Source: Actinacidiphila glaucinigra (lineage in GTDB: Bacteria; Actinomycetota; Actinomycetes; Streptomycetales; Streptomycetaceae). Taken from it: a stretch of DNA of 64,000 bases. Location: positions 1 through 64,000 of the forward strand of contig NZ_FZOF01000010.1 of assembly GCF_900188405.1 (NCBI RefSeq), read 5' to 3'. Position numbers and translations under genes: made by a program. Under the pieces are notes generated by a model, which saw nothing but the letters and a program-made list of their open reading frames with translations, was not told the origin of the DNA and searched no databases. Of the stretch, positions 9,656 to 18,789 are shown one piece after another (the stretch's first letter is position 1; each line of letters opens with the position of its first letter).

Positions 9656-9721
9656 GGGGCGGCCTCCCATAGCGAGCCGCCCGCTCCGTCGCGGACGGCG
9701 GTTGGGGGGACCGTAGGGGGC

Positions 9722-9742
9722 GCAAGGTTGCAACAGGGTTGC
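9722..9742. promoter_or_regulatory. Overlapping inverted repeats, candidate GAF-regulator operator
   Basis: Between the divergent aldehyde dehydrogenase and regulator genes lie two overlapping dyads: GCAAGGTTGC (9722-9731) and GCAAC-AGG-GTTGC (9730-9742), with the perfect octamer GTTGCAAC at 9727-9734 in the overlap. The location, in a 173-bp divergent promoter region, makes them good candidates for the binding site of the adjacent regulator. Confidence 0.4.
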
Positions 9743-9828
9743 GGCGGAGCGCCACCACGGAACTACACTCGGCAGCACCCCACCCGGTGCCGCCGGGCAC
9801 CGGTCCGTGCCGACTCCCGGGGACGGCC

Positions 9829-11148
9829 ATGACTGTCACGTACGCGGCGTCCTACGCGGCCTGGCCGCCGGGGACCGATCCGGACCTCCTGCGGCGGGAC
9901 GTGGCGCGCGCCCACGAGGAGTTCCTGTCGACGGGACGCCCGCCGCGGCCGGTGCGCGACGTCGTGCGCGACTCCTGGCAGCGCTCGCTCAGGGGCGGCG
10001 TGGACCCGGAGGCCGACGGGCCCCGCTCCCCCGGGCTCGGCGCCGCGGAACTGCGGGACTACCGGCGGCAGCATCCGATGGCGGCCGTGCTGCCCGTCGT
10101 ACGCAGCCTGCTCGTCGAACCGGCGCAGGACAGCGACCAGTTGGTGGCGGTCGGCGACGAGCACGCGCGGCTGCTGTGGGTCGAGGGCACCCCGGGGCTG
10201 GCGGCGCGGGCCGAGCGGATCGGCTTCGTCGAGGGCGCGGAGTGGGCGGAGGCTGCGGCCGGCACCAACGCGCCCGGCACCGCGGTCGCGCTCGGGCGGC
10301 CCCTGCAGATCTACGCGGGCGAGCACTTCATCCGCCCGGTGCACCCGTGGAGCTGCTCGGCGGCCCCGGTCCGCGACCCGGACACCGGCGCGGTGATCGG
10401 CGTGCTCGACCTGACCGGCGGCGACCACATCGCGGCGCCGCACGCCCTGGCGCTGGTACGGGCCACCGTGGCGGCGGCGGAGGCCGAGCTGCGGCTGCTG
10501 CGCCTGCGCGGCGTGCTCCCGGCCGCACCGGCACCGGGGACTCCGGGCGCCTTGGGACCTCCGGGCGCCTCGGGGGCAGGGGCCCGCCTGGAGGTGCTGG
10601 CGCGCGACCGGGCACGGCTGACCTCCCCGTACGGGACGGTGGAACTCAGTCCGCGGCATTCCGAGATCGTCTTCCTGCTGGCCCGGCACCCGCGGGGCTT
10701 CGGCGCCGACGCGCTCGCGGCGCGACTGCACGAGCACGAGTCGGCGCGGGTCACCATGCGCGCCGAGATGTCGCGGCTGCGCAGGCTGCTCGGCCCGCAG
10801 GTCCTCGGCTCGCGCCCGTACCGGCTGCTGCTGCCGGCCGCCACGGACGCGGACGAGGTCCGCGCCCTCCTCGCGCGCGGCGCGCACCGCAGGGCCCTGG
10901 CCCGCTACCCCGGGGCAATGCTGCCCGGCTCGGACGCCCCGGCCATCGTCGACGCGCGCGAGGAACTCGACTGGGCGCTGCGCCGCGCCCTGCGCGACCG
11001 CGGCGACGCCCGGCTGCTGCTCGACTGGCTGGACCGGCCCGGCAACCACGACGACGTCGAACTGCTGCGGGCGGCGCTGCGCGCGCTGCCCCGCGAGTCG
11101 CCGCGGGGTCCCGTGCTGCGGGCCCTGCTCGACCGTGCCCGGCGGTGA
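9829..11148 (+). CDS. GAF-domain transcriptional regulator (AcoR-like N-terminus)
   Basis: 439 residues from ATG 9829, chosen for the GGGGA upstream. The N-terminal portion contains DVVRDSWQRSLRGGVDPE and VGDEHARLLWVEG followed by a GAF-type fold (EGAEWAEAAAGTNAPGTAVALG, then PVHPWSCSAAPVRDPDTGAVIGVLDLTG), the sensor layout of AcoR-type acetoin/alcohol regulators. There is no sigma54 AAA+ domain; instead the C-terminal ~170 residues contain a helix-turn-helix-like region (LSPRHSEIVFLLARHPRGF), suggesting direct DNA binding and sigma70-type activation. It is divergent from the ExaC-like aldehyde dehydrogenase and probably controls it in response to an aldehyde or alcohol. Confidence 0.8.
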   Translation: MTVTYAASYAAWPPGTDPDLLRRDVARAHEEFLSTGRPPRPVRDVVRDSWQRSLRGGVDPEADGPRSPGLGAAELRDYRRQHPMAAVLPVVRSLLVEPAQDSDQLVAVGDEHARLLWVEGTPGLAARAERIGFVEGAEWAEAAAGTNAPGTAVALGRPLQIYAGEHFIRPVHPWSCSAAPVRDPDTGAVIGVLDLTGGDHIAAPHALALVRATVAAAEAELRLLRLRGVLPAAPAPGTPGALGPPGASGAGARLEVLARDRARLTSPYGTVELSPRHSEIVFLLARHPRGFGADALAARLHEHESARVTMRAEMSRLRRLLGPQVLGSRPYRLLLPAATDADEVRALLARGAHRRALARYPGAMLPGSDAPAIVDAREELDWALRRALRDRGDARLLLDWLDRPGNHDDVELLRAALRALPRESPRGPVLRALLDRARR

Positions 11149-11179
11149 CCTGGCGGGACCCTCCGGGCACACTGGTGGC

Positions 11180-12301
11180 GTGGATGATCCGAACTTCGCG
11201 CACGTGAGCGCCGCGTCCCGGCTGGCCGACCCGGCCGAGGGCATCGGCATGGACGAACTGGGCCTGGCGGCCCGCAACCACGCGCTGCCACTGGAGGCCC
11301 TGCGCTACGACGTCACACCACCCGGGCTGCACTACGTGCTGGTCCACTTCGACATCCCGCCGGCCGACGCCGCGACGTGGCGGCTCACCGTCGGCGGCAA
11401 GGTCCGCACCCCGCTGGAACTGTCCGTGGACGACCTGCGCCGCTATCCGGCGGTCACGCACCGGGTCACCATGGAGTGCGCCGGCAACGGCCGGGCCGGA
11501 CTGACCCCGCGCCCGGTCAGCCAGCCCTGGCTGAACGAGGCGGTCGGCACGGCCGACTGGACGGGTGTGCCGCTGCGCACACTGCTGCGGGAGGCGGGCG
11601 TGGAACCCGAGGCCGTCGAGGCGGTCTTCACCGGCGCCGACCACGGCGTGGAGCGGGGGGTCGAGCAGGACTACCAGCGCTCGCTCACGGTCGCCGACGC
11701 CACGGCCGAGGACCCCGAGGTCCTGGTGGCGTACGCCATGAACGGCGCGCCCCTCCCGCCGCAGCACGGTCACCCCGTCCGCCTGGTCGTCCCCGGCTGG
11801 TACGGCATGGCCCACGTGAAGTGGCTGCGCGACATCACGCTCACGGACACCCCGTTCACCGGTTTCCAGCAGGCCGTGGCGTACCGCATCCGGCAGGAGC
11901 CCGACGAACCCGGCGAGCCGGTGACCCGCATCGCGCCGCGCGCGCTCATGGTGCCGCCCGGCTTCCCCGACTTCATGACGCGCACCCGGGTCGTGCGGCC
12001 GGGACCGCAGCGTCTGGAGGGCCGGGCGTGGTCCGGCCGGGCGCCCGTCGCCGGCGTCGAGACGAGCACGGACGGCGGCCGCACCTGGCACGCGGCCGAA
12101 ATGGACGACGCGGGCCACCCCTGGGCGTGGCGGCACTGGCACGCGACCTGGGACGCCACGCCCGGCCACCACGTGCTCAGCGTCCGCGCCACCGACGCGG
12201 AGGGCCACACCCAGCCGCTGGAACAGCCCTGGAACCGCGGCGGCTTCGCGAACAACCTCGTCCAGCACGTCCCGGTGGTCTGCCTGGCGGCCGGCGCCTG
12301 A
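11180..12301 (+). CDS. Molybdopterin-dependent oxidoreductase, sulfite oxidase family
   Basis: 373 residues from GTG 11180; the frame is open back to 11135. The sulfite oxidase fold is indicated by VTMECAGNGR, whose Cys (about 100) is the molybdenum ligand, HGHPVRLVVPGWYGMAHVKWL for the pterin pocket, and a C-terminal Ig-like dimerisation domain beginning around VVRPGPQRLEGRAW and ending in NLVQHVPV. No signal peptide or haem domain is present, so it is likely cytoplasmic and may act as a sulfite or sulfoxide-type oxidoreductase. A MOSC-domain protein lies two genes downstream, consistent with a molybdenum-cofactor theme. Confidence 0.88.
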   Translation: MDDPNFAHVSAASRLADPAEGIGMDELGLAARNHALPLEALRYDVTPPGLHYVLVHFDIPPADAATWRLTVGGKVRTPLELSVDDLRRYPAVTHRVTMECAGNGRAGLTPRPVSQPWLNEAVGTADWTGVPLRTLLREAGVEPEAVEAVFTGADHGVERGVEQDYQRSLTVADATAEDPEVLVAYAMNGAPLPPQHGHPVRLVVPGWYGMAHVKWLRDITLTDTPFTGFQQAVAYRIRQEPDEPGEPVTRIAPRALMVPPGFPDFMTRTRVVRPGPQRLEGRAWSGRAPVAGVETSTDGGRTWHAAEMDDAGHPWAWRHWHATWDATPGHHVLSVRATDAEGHTQPLEQPWNRGGFANNLVQHVPVVCLAAGA

Positions 12302-12453
12302 GGTCCGCGCGCCACGAGGTCGCCCGTCGAAGGCGAGCCAGTCGACGGCGTCGTGGGGCAGGGGGCCAGAGTGAGCTGCGCGAGCGCGGTGCGCACCGCC
12401 CGCCCCGCGGCCCCCGCCCCGGCGGGCGAGGACCGGGAGCGGAACGACGGCGG

Positions 12454-13197
12454 TCAGCCCTGCGCCCCCGGTGCGCGGACCAGCAGGAACAGGGTGCGGC
12501 GGCGGTGGCTGAAGCCGATCGACTCGTAGAGCCGCACCGCGTTGGTGTTGCTCGCGGCGGCGTGCAGCAGCGGGGTGTCGCCGCGCTCCTTGATGCCCGC
12601 GGCGACGGCGCTCACCAGCCGGGTCGCCAGACCGCGGCCGCGGTGGTCCGGGTCGGTGCACACGGCGCTGATCTCCGTCCAGCCGGGCGGCTGGATGCGC
12701 TCCCCGGCCATGGCGATCAGCCGGCCGTTCTCCCGGATGCCCAGGTACGTGCCGAGTTCGAGGGTCCTCGGCAGGAAGGGTCCCGGCCGCGTGCGGGCGA
12801 CCAGGTCCATGACGTCGTCGACGTCGCCCGCGCCGAGCCGTACGGCCTCCGGGGCGTGTTCGGCGCGGAGTGCGGTGTCGACCATCTGCACGCCCTCGCC
12901 GCCCTCCACGACCTCCCAGTCGCCGGGGACCACCGGTGCGCCGGTGACCAGGGCGGTGCCGCCGGGGCCCAGCAGCTTGGCCAGATCGGCCCAGGCGGCG
13001 GGGTCGGCCGGGTCGGCCAGGCCGGCGAAGAGGGACACGTCGGACCGGTAGCGGGCGGCACGTCCGCAGACCTCGGCGAAGCGGGCGTGCGTGCCGATGA
13101 GGGTGCCCCACACGGGGTTGTCCAGTGCGGGAACGCCGTCCCGGGCGGGCTCGCCCTCGGGCTCAGCGGGATGGGCGTGATCAACGATGGTGGACAT
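12454..13197 (-). CDS. GNAT family N-acetyltransferase
   Basis: 247 residues. The C-terminal half is a FR47-like GNAT fold: the acetyl-CoA loop is seen as CTDPDHRGRGLATRLVSAV, followed by LLHAAASNTNAVRLYESIGF. The N-terminal ~110 residues (HARFAEVCGRAARYRSDVSLF) form the accessory domain common to this GNAT subgroup. Substrate unknown. It faces the molybdoenzyme gene across a 152-bp gap that contains nothing I can recognise, and is divergent from the MOSC fusion gene. Confidence 0.85.
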   Translation of the reverse strand: MSTIVDHAHPAEPEGEPARDGVPALDNPVWGTLIGTHARFAEVCGRAARYRSDVSLFAGLADPADPAAWADLAKLLGPGGTALVTGAPVVPGDWEVVEGGEGVQMVDTALRAEHAPEAVRLGAGDVDDVMDLVARTRPGPFLPRTLELGTYLGIRENGRLIAMAGERIQPPGWTEISAVCTDPDHRGRGLATRLVSAVAAGIKERGDTPLLHAAASNTNAVRLYESIGFSHRRRTLFLLVRAPGAQG

Positions 13198-13396
13198 GGG
13201 TGGTGCGGGTCTCCGTCCATCGGGGGGCCGGCGCTGTCCTGTGGATCAACACCGCCGTGCCCGCGCGCAATCCCGCCAGAGGCCGGATTTCTCGCTCCGG
13301 GCGCTGGTGCCCCTGTGGCACCGGCCGGGTTGCGCGGCACGGTCGGCGTAATAGCGTGGCCGGGAGGCGGGGGTCGCGCTACAAGGGAGATGGCGC

Positions 13397-15166
13397 ATGG
13401 CCACACTGGTCGCCGTCAGCGTCGGCAAGCCCAAGAACGTGCCGTGGCAGGGCCGGACGACGTACACGGGTGTCTGGAAGGACCCGGTGTCGGGTCCGCG
13501 CATGGTCCGGCGGCTCAACATCGACGGCGACGGGCAGGGGGACCTCGGCGGGCACGGCGGCGAGCAGCGCGCGGTGCTGGTGTACCAGCTGGACTCGTAC
13601 CGTCACTGGCAGCGGGAGCTCGGCCGGGACGACTTCACCTTCGGCCAGTTCGGCGAGAACTTCACCGTGGACGGGCTGCCGGACGACGAGGTGTGCATCG
13701 GCGACCGGTACCGCATCGGCGGCGCCGTCTTCGAGGTCACGCAGCCGCGGGTGACCTGCTACCGGGTCGGGATGCGCATGGCGGAGCCCCGGATGGCCGC
13801 ACTGCTGGTGGCCCACCGGCGCCCCGGCTTCTACTTCCGGGTGCTGGAGGAGGGCGAGGTCACCGCGGGCGACGAGATCGTCAAGCTCGGGACCGGGCCG
13901 GAGGCCATGACCGTCGCCGAGATCGACGCGCTGCTGTACCTGCCCGGGCACGCCCGCGACCAGGTCGAGCGTGCCCTGCGCATCCCCGCGCTGAGCCCGG
14001 GGTGGCAGGCGTCGATGCGGGCGCTGCTCGACAGCCCGGCGGGGGAGGGCGGCAGCGCCGGCAACCCCGGGCTGACGGGTGCGGCGGCCCCTCCCCCGGC
14101 GTGGCCGGGCTTCCGCCCGCTGCGGGTGGCCCGCGTGCGGGACGAGAGCAGCAGCATCTTCTCGCTGACCCTGGCCGCGCAGGACGGCAGCCCGCTGCCG
14201 GCCGGGATGCCGGGCCAGTTCCTCACCGTCCGGATGCGGCCCGAACCCGACGGGCCCCCGCTGATCCGCACCTACTCCCTGTCCGGGCGGCCCGGCGCGG
14301 CCGAGTACCGCATCAGCGTCAAGCAGGAGCCGCACGGCGCGGGCAGCGGCTACCTGCGGCGGCACGTACGGGAGGGCGACCTGCTGGACGTCGCCGCGCC
14401 GCGCGGCACCTTCGTCCTCGGGGAGGGCGACTCGCCGGTGGTGCTGCTGTCCGCGGGGGTGGGCGCCACACCGGTGATGGCGATGCTGTACGCGCTGGCC
14501 GACGCCTGCGGCCGGCGCGAGGTGTGGTGGCTGCACGTGGCGCGCGACGGGGAGAGCCATCCGTTCGCCGCGGAGTCCCGGGCCCTGGTGGGGCGGCTGG
14601 CCGGTGCGCACGCCTACATCGCGTACAGCAGGCCGCGGGAGAGCGACCGCGCGGGCGCGGACTACACCGGGGCCGGCCGGCTGGACGCCGCCCGCATCGC
14701 CGCGCTGGACCTGCCGCCCGACGCGGACGCCTACGTCTGCGGGCCGCCGGCCTTCATGGACGACATGGCGGAGGCGCTGGCCGCGGGAGGACTGGCCGAG
14801 GACCGCATCCACCGGGAGACCTTCGGCGCGCTGTCCTCGATCAACCCGGGCGTGGTCGGCGCGACGGCCCGCACCCCGCATCCGCCCGCCGCGCCGCCCG
14901 GCGAGCCGACCGGGCCGTCGGTGTCCTTCGCCCGCAGCGGCGTCAGCGTCCCGTGGCACCCGGCGTACGGCTCGCTCCTCGAACTCGCCGAGGCGTGCGA
15001 CGTGCCGACCCGCTGGTCGTGCCGCACCGGGGTCTGCCACACCTGCGAGACCCCGGTCCTGACCGGCGGCGTCGGCTACGCCCCCGAACCCGTCGACGAA
15101 CCCGCCGCGGGCAACGCCCTCATCTGCTGCTCACAGCCGCGCACCGACCTGGTGCTGGATCTGTAG
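13397..15166 (+). CDS. MOSC domain - ferredoxin reductase - 2Fe-2S ferredoxin fusion
   Basis: 589 residues in three parts. Residues 1-150 are a YiiM-like MOSC domain (GDLGGHGGEQRAVLVY, FGENFTVDG, QPRVTCYRVGMRM with the conserved Cys). Residues ~235-470 are a ferredoxin-NADP reductase type FAD/NAD module (RTYSLSGRPG flavin motif, SAGVGATPVMAML pyridine nucleotide motif, YVCGPPAFM). Residues ~500-589 are a plant-type 2Fe-2S ferredoxin with CRTGVCHTC and a distal Cys in ALICCSQP. This fusion is expected to move electrons from NAD(P)H to a molybdenum-cofactor substrate reduction, as in N-hydroxylated compound detoxification by YiiM-like proteins. The sulfite-oxidase-type gene nearby supports this context. 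Confidence 0.9.
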   Translation: MATLVAVSVGKPKNVPWQGRTTYTGVWKDPVSGPRMVRRLNIDGDGQGDLGGHGGEQRAVLVYQLDSYRHWQRELGRDDFTFGQFGENFTVDGLPDDEVCIGDRYRIGGAVFEVTQPRVTCYRVGMRMAEPRMAALLVAHRRPGFYFRVLEEGEVTAGDEIVKLGTGPEAMTVAEIDALLYLPGHARDQVERALRIPALSPGWQASMRALLDSPAGEGGSAGNPGLTGAAAPPPAWPGFRPLRVARVRDESSSIFSLTLAAQDGSPLPAGMPGQFLTVRMRPEPDGPPLIRTYSLSGRPGAAEYRISVKQEPHGAGSGYLRRHVREGDLLDVAAPRGTFVLGEGDSPVVLLSAGVGATPVMAMLYALADACGRREVWWLHVARDGESHPFAAESRALVGRLAGAHAYIAYSRPRESDRAGADYTGAGRLDAARIAALDLPPDADAYVCGPPAFMDDMAEALAAGGLAEDRIHRETFGALSSINPGVVGATARTPHPPAAPPGEPTGPSVSFARSGVSVPWHPAYGSLLELAEACDVPTRWSCRTGVCHTCETPVLTGGVGYAPEPVDEPAAGNALICCSQPRTDLVLDL

Positions 15167-15268
15167 GACACCCCGCCCCGCAGCCCCGAATCCGCGTTGA
15201 CGTGCGCGTTCGCATGCCACACAGTGGTGCGGCCCCGACCGGGGCGCATGAATTCAGGGGCGGGACAC

Positions 15269-16117
15269 ATGACGACGACGGACGAGTACCTGGGCCTTTG
15301 CGCCGACCTCCACGCCGCGGGCGGATACGCGGCGGTGCGCAGGACCGCCCGGGAGGGGCTGCGGCAGGACCCCACGTCCGCCGACCTCCACTGCTGGCTG
15401 GCGCTCGGGCACGTCGGCGAGGACGAGGACGACCACGACGACGAGGCGGAGAAGGCCTTCCGGGCGGGACTGGAACTCGCCCCGGACCACCCCGGACTGC
15501 TCGCCGGGTACGCCGAGTTCTGCCTCGCCGCCGACGCGTTCGAGTACCCCGGGCGGGCCGCCCGCGCGCGGACCCTCCTCGAACGACTCGAGCGCCTCGC
15601 ACCCGGCTCCCCGGAGGCCGAACACGCCCAGGCAGCGCTGCGGTGGTCACAGCGCTCGTGGTGGGAGGACGTCCGCATGCAGGCGGCGGCCGCCCAGCTG
15701 GAGCAGGGCAGCGCCCGGGCGCAGAGCGACGACCTCGCGTACGCCCTGCGCGACAGCACGGCAGAGGAGGCCCGGCACCGCGCCGAGGCATGGTTGCGGG
15801 GCCGGCCGGAGGACCACCGGGCCGCCGTGCTGGCGGCCACGCTCGCCGAACTGTCCGGCCCGGCGAGGGCGCCCCTGCGACTGCTCGCCCGTCACCGGGC
15901 ACCTGCCTGGGCAGCCGCCGCCGTCCTCGCCTACGGCACGAACGCGCTGCTGCGCTCGCTGGACCTCGCCCACGGGCTGGTCGTGTGGGGCTGGGCGTGG
16001 CTCCTGCCGGTCTTCGTCCTCGACCGCAGGCTCTCCGCCGCGCGCCGCCGCGCCCAGGAGCAGGTGGTGGCCCGGATGGAGACGCGCCTGACCCCCGCTC
16101 CCGCCCCCGGCGACTGA
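15269..16117 (+). CDS. TPR-like membrane protein
   Basis: 282 residues from ATG 15269, preceded by AGGGGCGGGA; the frame is open upstream to 15197. The first ~110 residues are helix-turn-helix repeats of TPR type (ADLHCWLALGHVGE, EKAFRAGLELAPDHPGLLAG, TLLERLERLAPGSPEAEHAQ). An alpha-helical middle follows, then two membrane helices near 215-260 and a basic C-terminal tail. It converges on the EccA-like ATPase gene. Because classical EccA proteins carry TPRs at the N-terminus and the neighbouring ATPase does not, this protein could supply that function in trans; this is inference. Confidence 0.75.
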   Translation: MTTTDEYLGLCADLHAAGGYAAVRRTAREGLRQDPTSADLHCWLALGHVGEDEDDHDDEAEKAFRAGLELAPDHPGLLAGYAEFCLAADAFEYPGRAARARTLLERLERLAPGSPEAEHAQAALRWSQRSWWEDVRMQAAAAQLEQGSARAQSDDLAYALRDSTAEEARHRAEAWLRGRPEDHRAAVLAATLAELSGPARAPLRLLARHRAPAWAAAAVLAYGTNALLRSLDLAHGLVVWGWAWLLPVFVLDRRLSAARRRAQEQVVARMETRLTPAPAPGD

Positions 16118-16233
16118 CGCCGCCACCGGTAGTCGACCAGGGGGCCGCGGACTGCGCGCTGCGCGAGGCCCTGTGCGGCCAGGGCCACGAGCGGCCCGAA
16201 CACGCCGCCGGGCCGCCACGCCGCCCCGGGCGT

Positions 16234-18768
16234 TCAGCCGCGGACGGCGGGCTGCGGGAGGTCCTGGACCTCCAGGGCCATGAGCTGGTCCGCGGTGGGG
16301 TCGTCGAGTTCGGCGACGCGCTGCGCCTGCCGTTCGGTCATCTCCTGGAACATCTGGCGCGCGGAACGGCCGTTGCCGAAGCCCTCGCCGCGCGGGAGCA
16401 CCTCGAACAGGCGGGTGAGCTCCTCGCGGGCGGTGGGGGTGAGTTCGTACTGGTGCTCCGCGGCCTGGTACTCGACGATCGAGACCAGTTCGTCCGCCGC
16501 GTAGTCCTCGAAGAGGAGCGTGCGGCCGAAGCGGGAGGACAGGCCCGGGTTGGAGCTGATGAAGCGGTCCATGTCGCCGGGGTAGCCGGCCGCGATCACG
16601 ACGACGTCGTCGCGGTGGTCCTCCATGAGCTTGACCAGGGTGGCGACGGCCTCCGTGCCGAAGTCGTTGCCGGCTCCGACGGGGGCGAGGCTGTAGGCCT
16701 CGTCGATGAAGAGCACACCGCCCAGGGCGCGGTTGAACGCGGCGGTGGTCTTGGGGCCGGTGTGGCCGACGTACTCGCCGACCAGGGCCGTACGGTCGAC
16801 CTCCACCAGGTGGCCCTCGCGCAGCAGTCCGAGGGCCTTCAGGAGTCTGCCGTAGAGACGGGCCACGGTGGTCTTGCCTGTGCCTGGGTTGCCCGCGAAG
16901 ATCAGGTGCCGGCTGAGCGGCGGGGCGGGCAGTCCGGCCTCCTCGCGGCGGCGGACGGTCTGCATCAGCTTCACCAGCGAGCCGACGTCGTGCTTCACAC
17001 GGTCGAGGCCTACGAGGGCGTTGAGCTCGCCCAGCAGGTCCTCCAGGCTCTCCTCGGGCACGTCCGGGTCGTCGGTGCCGGCCGCGGGCCGCGTGCCGAC
17101 GGGCGGCGGTGCGGTGGGAGCGCCCGGGGCGGAGGGCGCCGCCGGGGCGGGCGCGGGCCCCCCGGCGGTCAGCGGGACGCCGTCGGCGGTGCAGTCGTCC
17201 AGTTCCGGTGCCGCGCCCTCGTCGGTGCCGAGCGCGTCCGCGCAGTCGCGGATCCGGCAGTGCCGGAAGACGGGATCCGCGCCGGTGCCCACATGGAGCG
17301 CCGGGAAGCCCGAGCCGGACACCTCGACGGAGGTGAAGGTGCCGGTGGCGCCCTCGGCGAGGAAGACGCCGTTCTTGGCGGGCCGGTCGATGCGCAGGTC
17401 CGCGACCGTGGCGCGGGCTCCGGTCCACACGACGACGCCGGAGCCGGCGCAGTCCTCCACCGATCCGCCGCTGATGGTGGCCTCGGCGCCCTTGTCGACG
17501 ACGACGCCCGCCGCGGCCGCCCCGGTGATCCGGATGCCGGTGAGGACCGCGGTGCCGCCGGTCGCGACCTGCACCCCGATGTCCCTGGTGCCGGTGACCG
17601 TGGTGTGCTCGACCCGGCTCTCGGAGGTCGAGCCGACACCTATGCCCGTCGCCACCTCGTCGATGCGGCAGCCGGTGACCGTCGCCACCGCCTGCTCGGC
17701 CACGGCGACGCCGGTCATGGCGACGTTCCTGATCCCGCAGTCCGCGAGTTCGAGACGGGCCTCGCCCGCCGCGTGGACGCCGTGCTCGGCCCCGTCGCGG
17801 ACGAGGCAGTCGGTCAGCCGTCCGGTGGCGGTGCCGGAAAGGTGGACGGCGCTGAAGGCGCTGCGGTCGATCCGGCAGTCCGCGAGCCGGGCCTGCGCGG
17901 CGCCCGTGACCAGCAGCCCGTTGGCCCCGGCATCGGCGACGGCGCAGCCGTTCGCGTCGAGCACCGCGTTGTCCTGGACCACGACCCCGCTGGCCGACGC
18001 CCCGCGGATCCGGCAGTCGGTGAGCTCGGCGCGCGCCGTACCGGTGACGTGCACACCGGCCGCGCCGGGCGACTCGATCCGCAGTTCGCCGGCCGTGGCC
18101 TCGGCGGCCTCCTCCAGCAGCAGCCCGGCCCGTCCGGTGCCGGTCAGCGTGGAGTCGGCGAGCCGCAGGCGTGCGCTGCCGCGCAGCCGGACGCCCGAGC
18201 CGGTCGTACGGTCCAGCCGCAGGCGTGCGGCCTCCAACCGGGCCGTGCCGGAGAGCACGACGCCCGTGCCGTCCACGCCGGTGACGCTGGTGTCCTCGGC
18301 CCGGGCGCGGACCGCCCCGGTCAGGTGCAGGCCGGCCAGCCGGGCGCGCTCGAGGCGGCAGCGCCGCAGGATCAGGGCGGTCGTCCCGCTCTCCTCGTCC
18401 TCCGGGCCGCGGGCCTGGACCCGGCCGCCCTCGACGGCGCAGTCCTCCAGCACCAGCCCGGCACCGGGCGAGACGGCGATCGCGGGGGCCCCGTCGTCGG
18501 CGCCCCACACGGTGACGCCGTGCACGGCGCAGTCCGGCCCGTCGACGGTCAGCGCGGGCCGGTCCCCGGGCGGCGCGGCCAGCACGACGCTCCCCCGGCC
18601 GTGCTCGGCGGTGAGCACGACGGCGCGGTCCAGCACCACCGCCTCGGTGAAGGTGCCCGGGGCGATCACCACCACGTCACCGGGGGCGGCGGCGCGCACC
18701 GCGTCGGCGATCCGGTGGAAGGCCCCCCGGCCGCCTTGTCCCTTCGGGGCCACGGTGTGACGCGTCAT
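16234..18768 (-). CDS. EccA-like AAA+ ATPase fused to a right-handed beta-helix domain
   Basis: 844 residues. Residues ~20-500 are a right-handed parallel beta-helix: an opening typical of such folds (AFHRIADAVRAAAPGDVVVIAPG cut here to its pattern of F..I..Av.aA..GD.V.i.pG) followed by more than fifteen coils of ~23 residues ending in phrases such as LTDCRIRGASASGVVV. Residues ~545-844 are a CbbX/EccA-class AAA+ module: Walker A GNPGTGKTTVARL (~624), Walker B GGVLFIDEAYSLAP (~685), and arginine-finger region SSRFGRTLLFEDY (~742). In type VII secretion EccA remodels substrate complexes in the cytosol. The usual TPR N-terminus is replaced here. The start is 21 bases past the stop of the giant gene, so they form an operon. 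Confidence 0.85.
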   Translation of the reverse strand: MTRHTVAPKGQGGRGAFHRIADAVRAAAPGDVVVIAPGTFTEAVVLDRAVVLTAEHGRGSVVLAAPPGDRPALTVDGPDCAVHGVTVWGADDGAPAIAVSPGAGLVLEDCAVEGGRVQARGPEDEESGTTALILRRCRLERARLAGLHLTGAVRARAEDTSVTGVDGTGVVLSGTARLEAARLRLDRTTGSGVRLRGSARLRLADSTLTGTGRAGLLLEEAAEATAGELRIESPGAAGVHVTGTARAELTDCRIRGASASGVVVQDNAVLDANGCAVADAGANGLLVTGAAQARLADCRIDRSAFSAVHLSGTATGRLTDCLVRDGAEHGVHAAGEARLELADCGIRNVAMTGVAVAEQAVATVTGCRIDEVATGIGVGSTSESRVEHTTVTGTRDIGVQVATGGTAVLTGIRITGAAAAGVVVDKGAEATISGGSVEDCAGSGVVVWTGARATVADLRIDRPAKNGVFLAEGATGTFTSVEVSGSGFPALHVGTGADPVFRHCRIRDCADALGTDEGAAPELDDCTADGVPLTAGGPAPAPAAPSAPGAPTAPPPVGTRPAAGTDDPDVPEESLEDLLGELNALVGLDRVKHDVGSLVKLMQTVRRREEAGLPAPPLSRHLIFAGNPGTGKTTVARLYGRLLKALGLLREGHLVEVDRTALVGEYVGHTGPKTTAAFNRALGGVLFIDEAYSLAPVGAGNDFGTEAVATLVKLMEDHRDDVVVIAAGYPGDMDRFISSNPGLSSRFGRTLLFEDYAADELVSIVEYQAAEHQYELTPTAREELTRLFEVLPRGEGFGNGRSARQMFQEMTERQAQRVAELDDPTADQLMALEVQDLPQPAVRG

Positions 18769-18789
18769 GTTCCGGATCCTCTACTGCTT

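Noticed and set aside
12302..12453. Coding or RNA feature in the 152-bp gap
   Set aside because: No coding bias, stable hairpin or recognisable RNA was seen.
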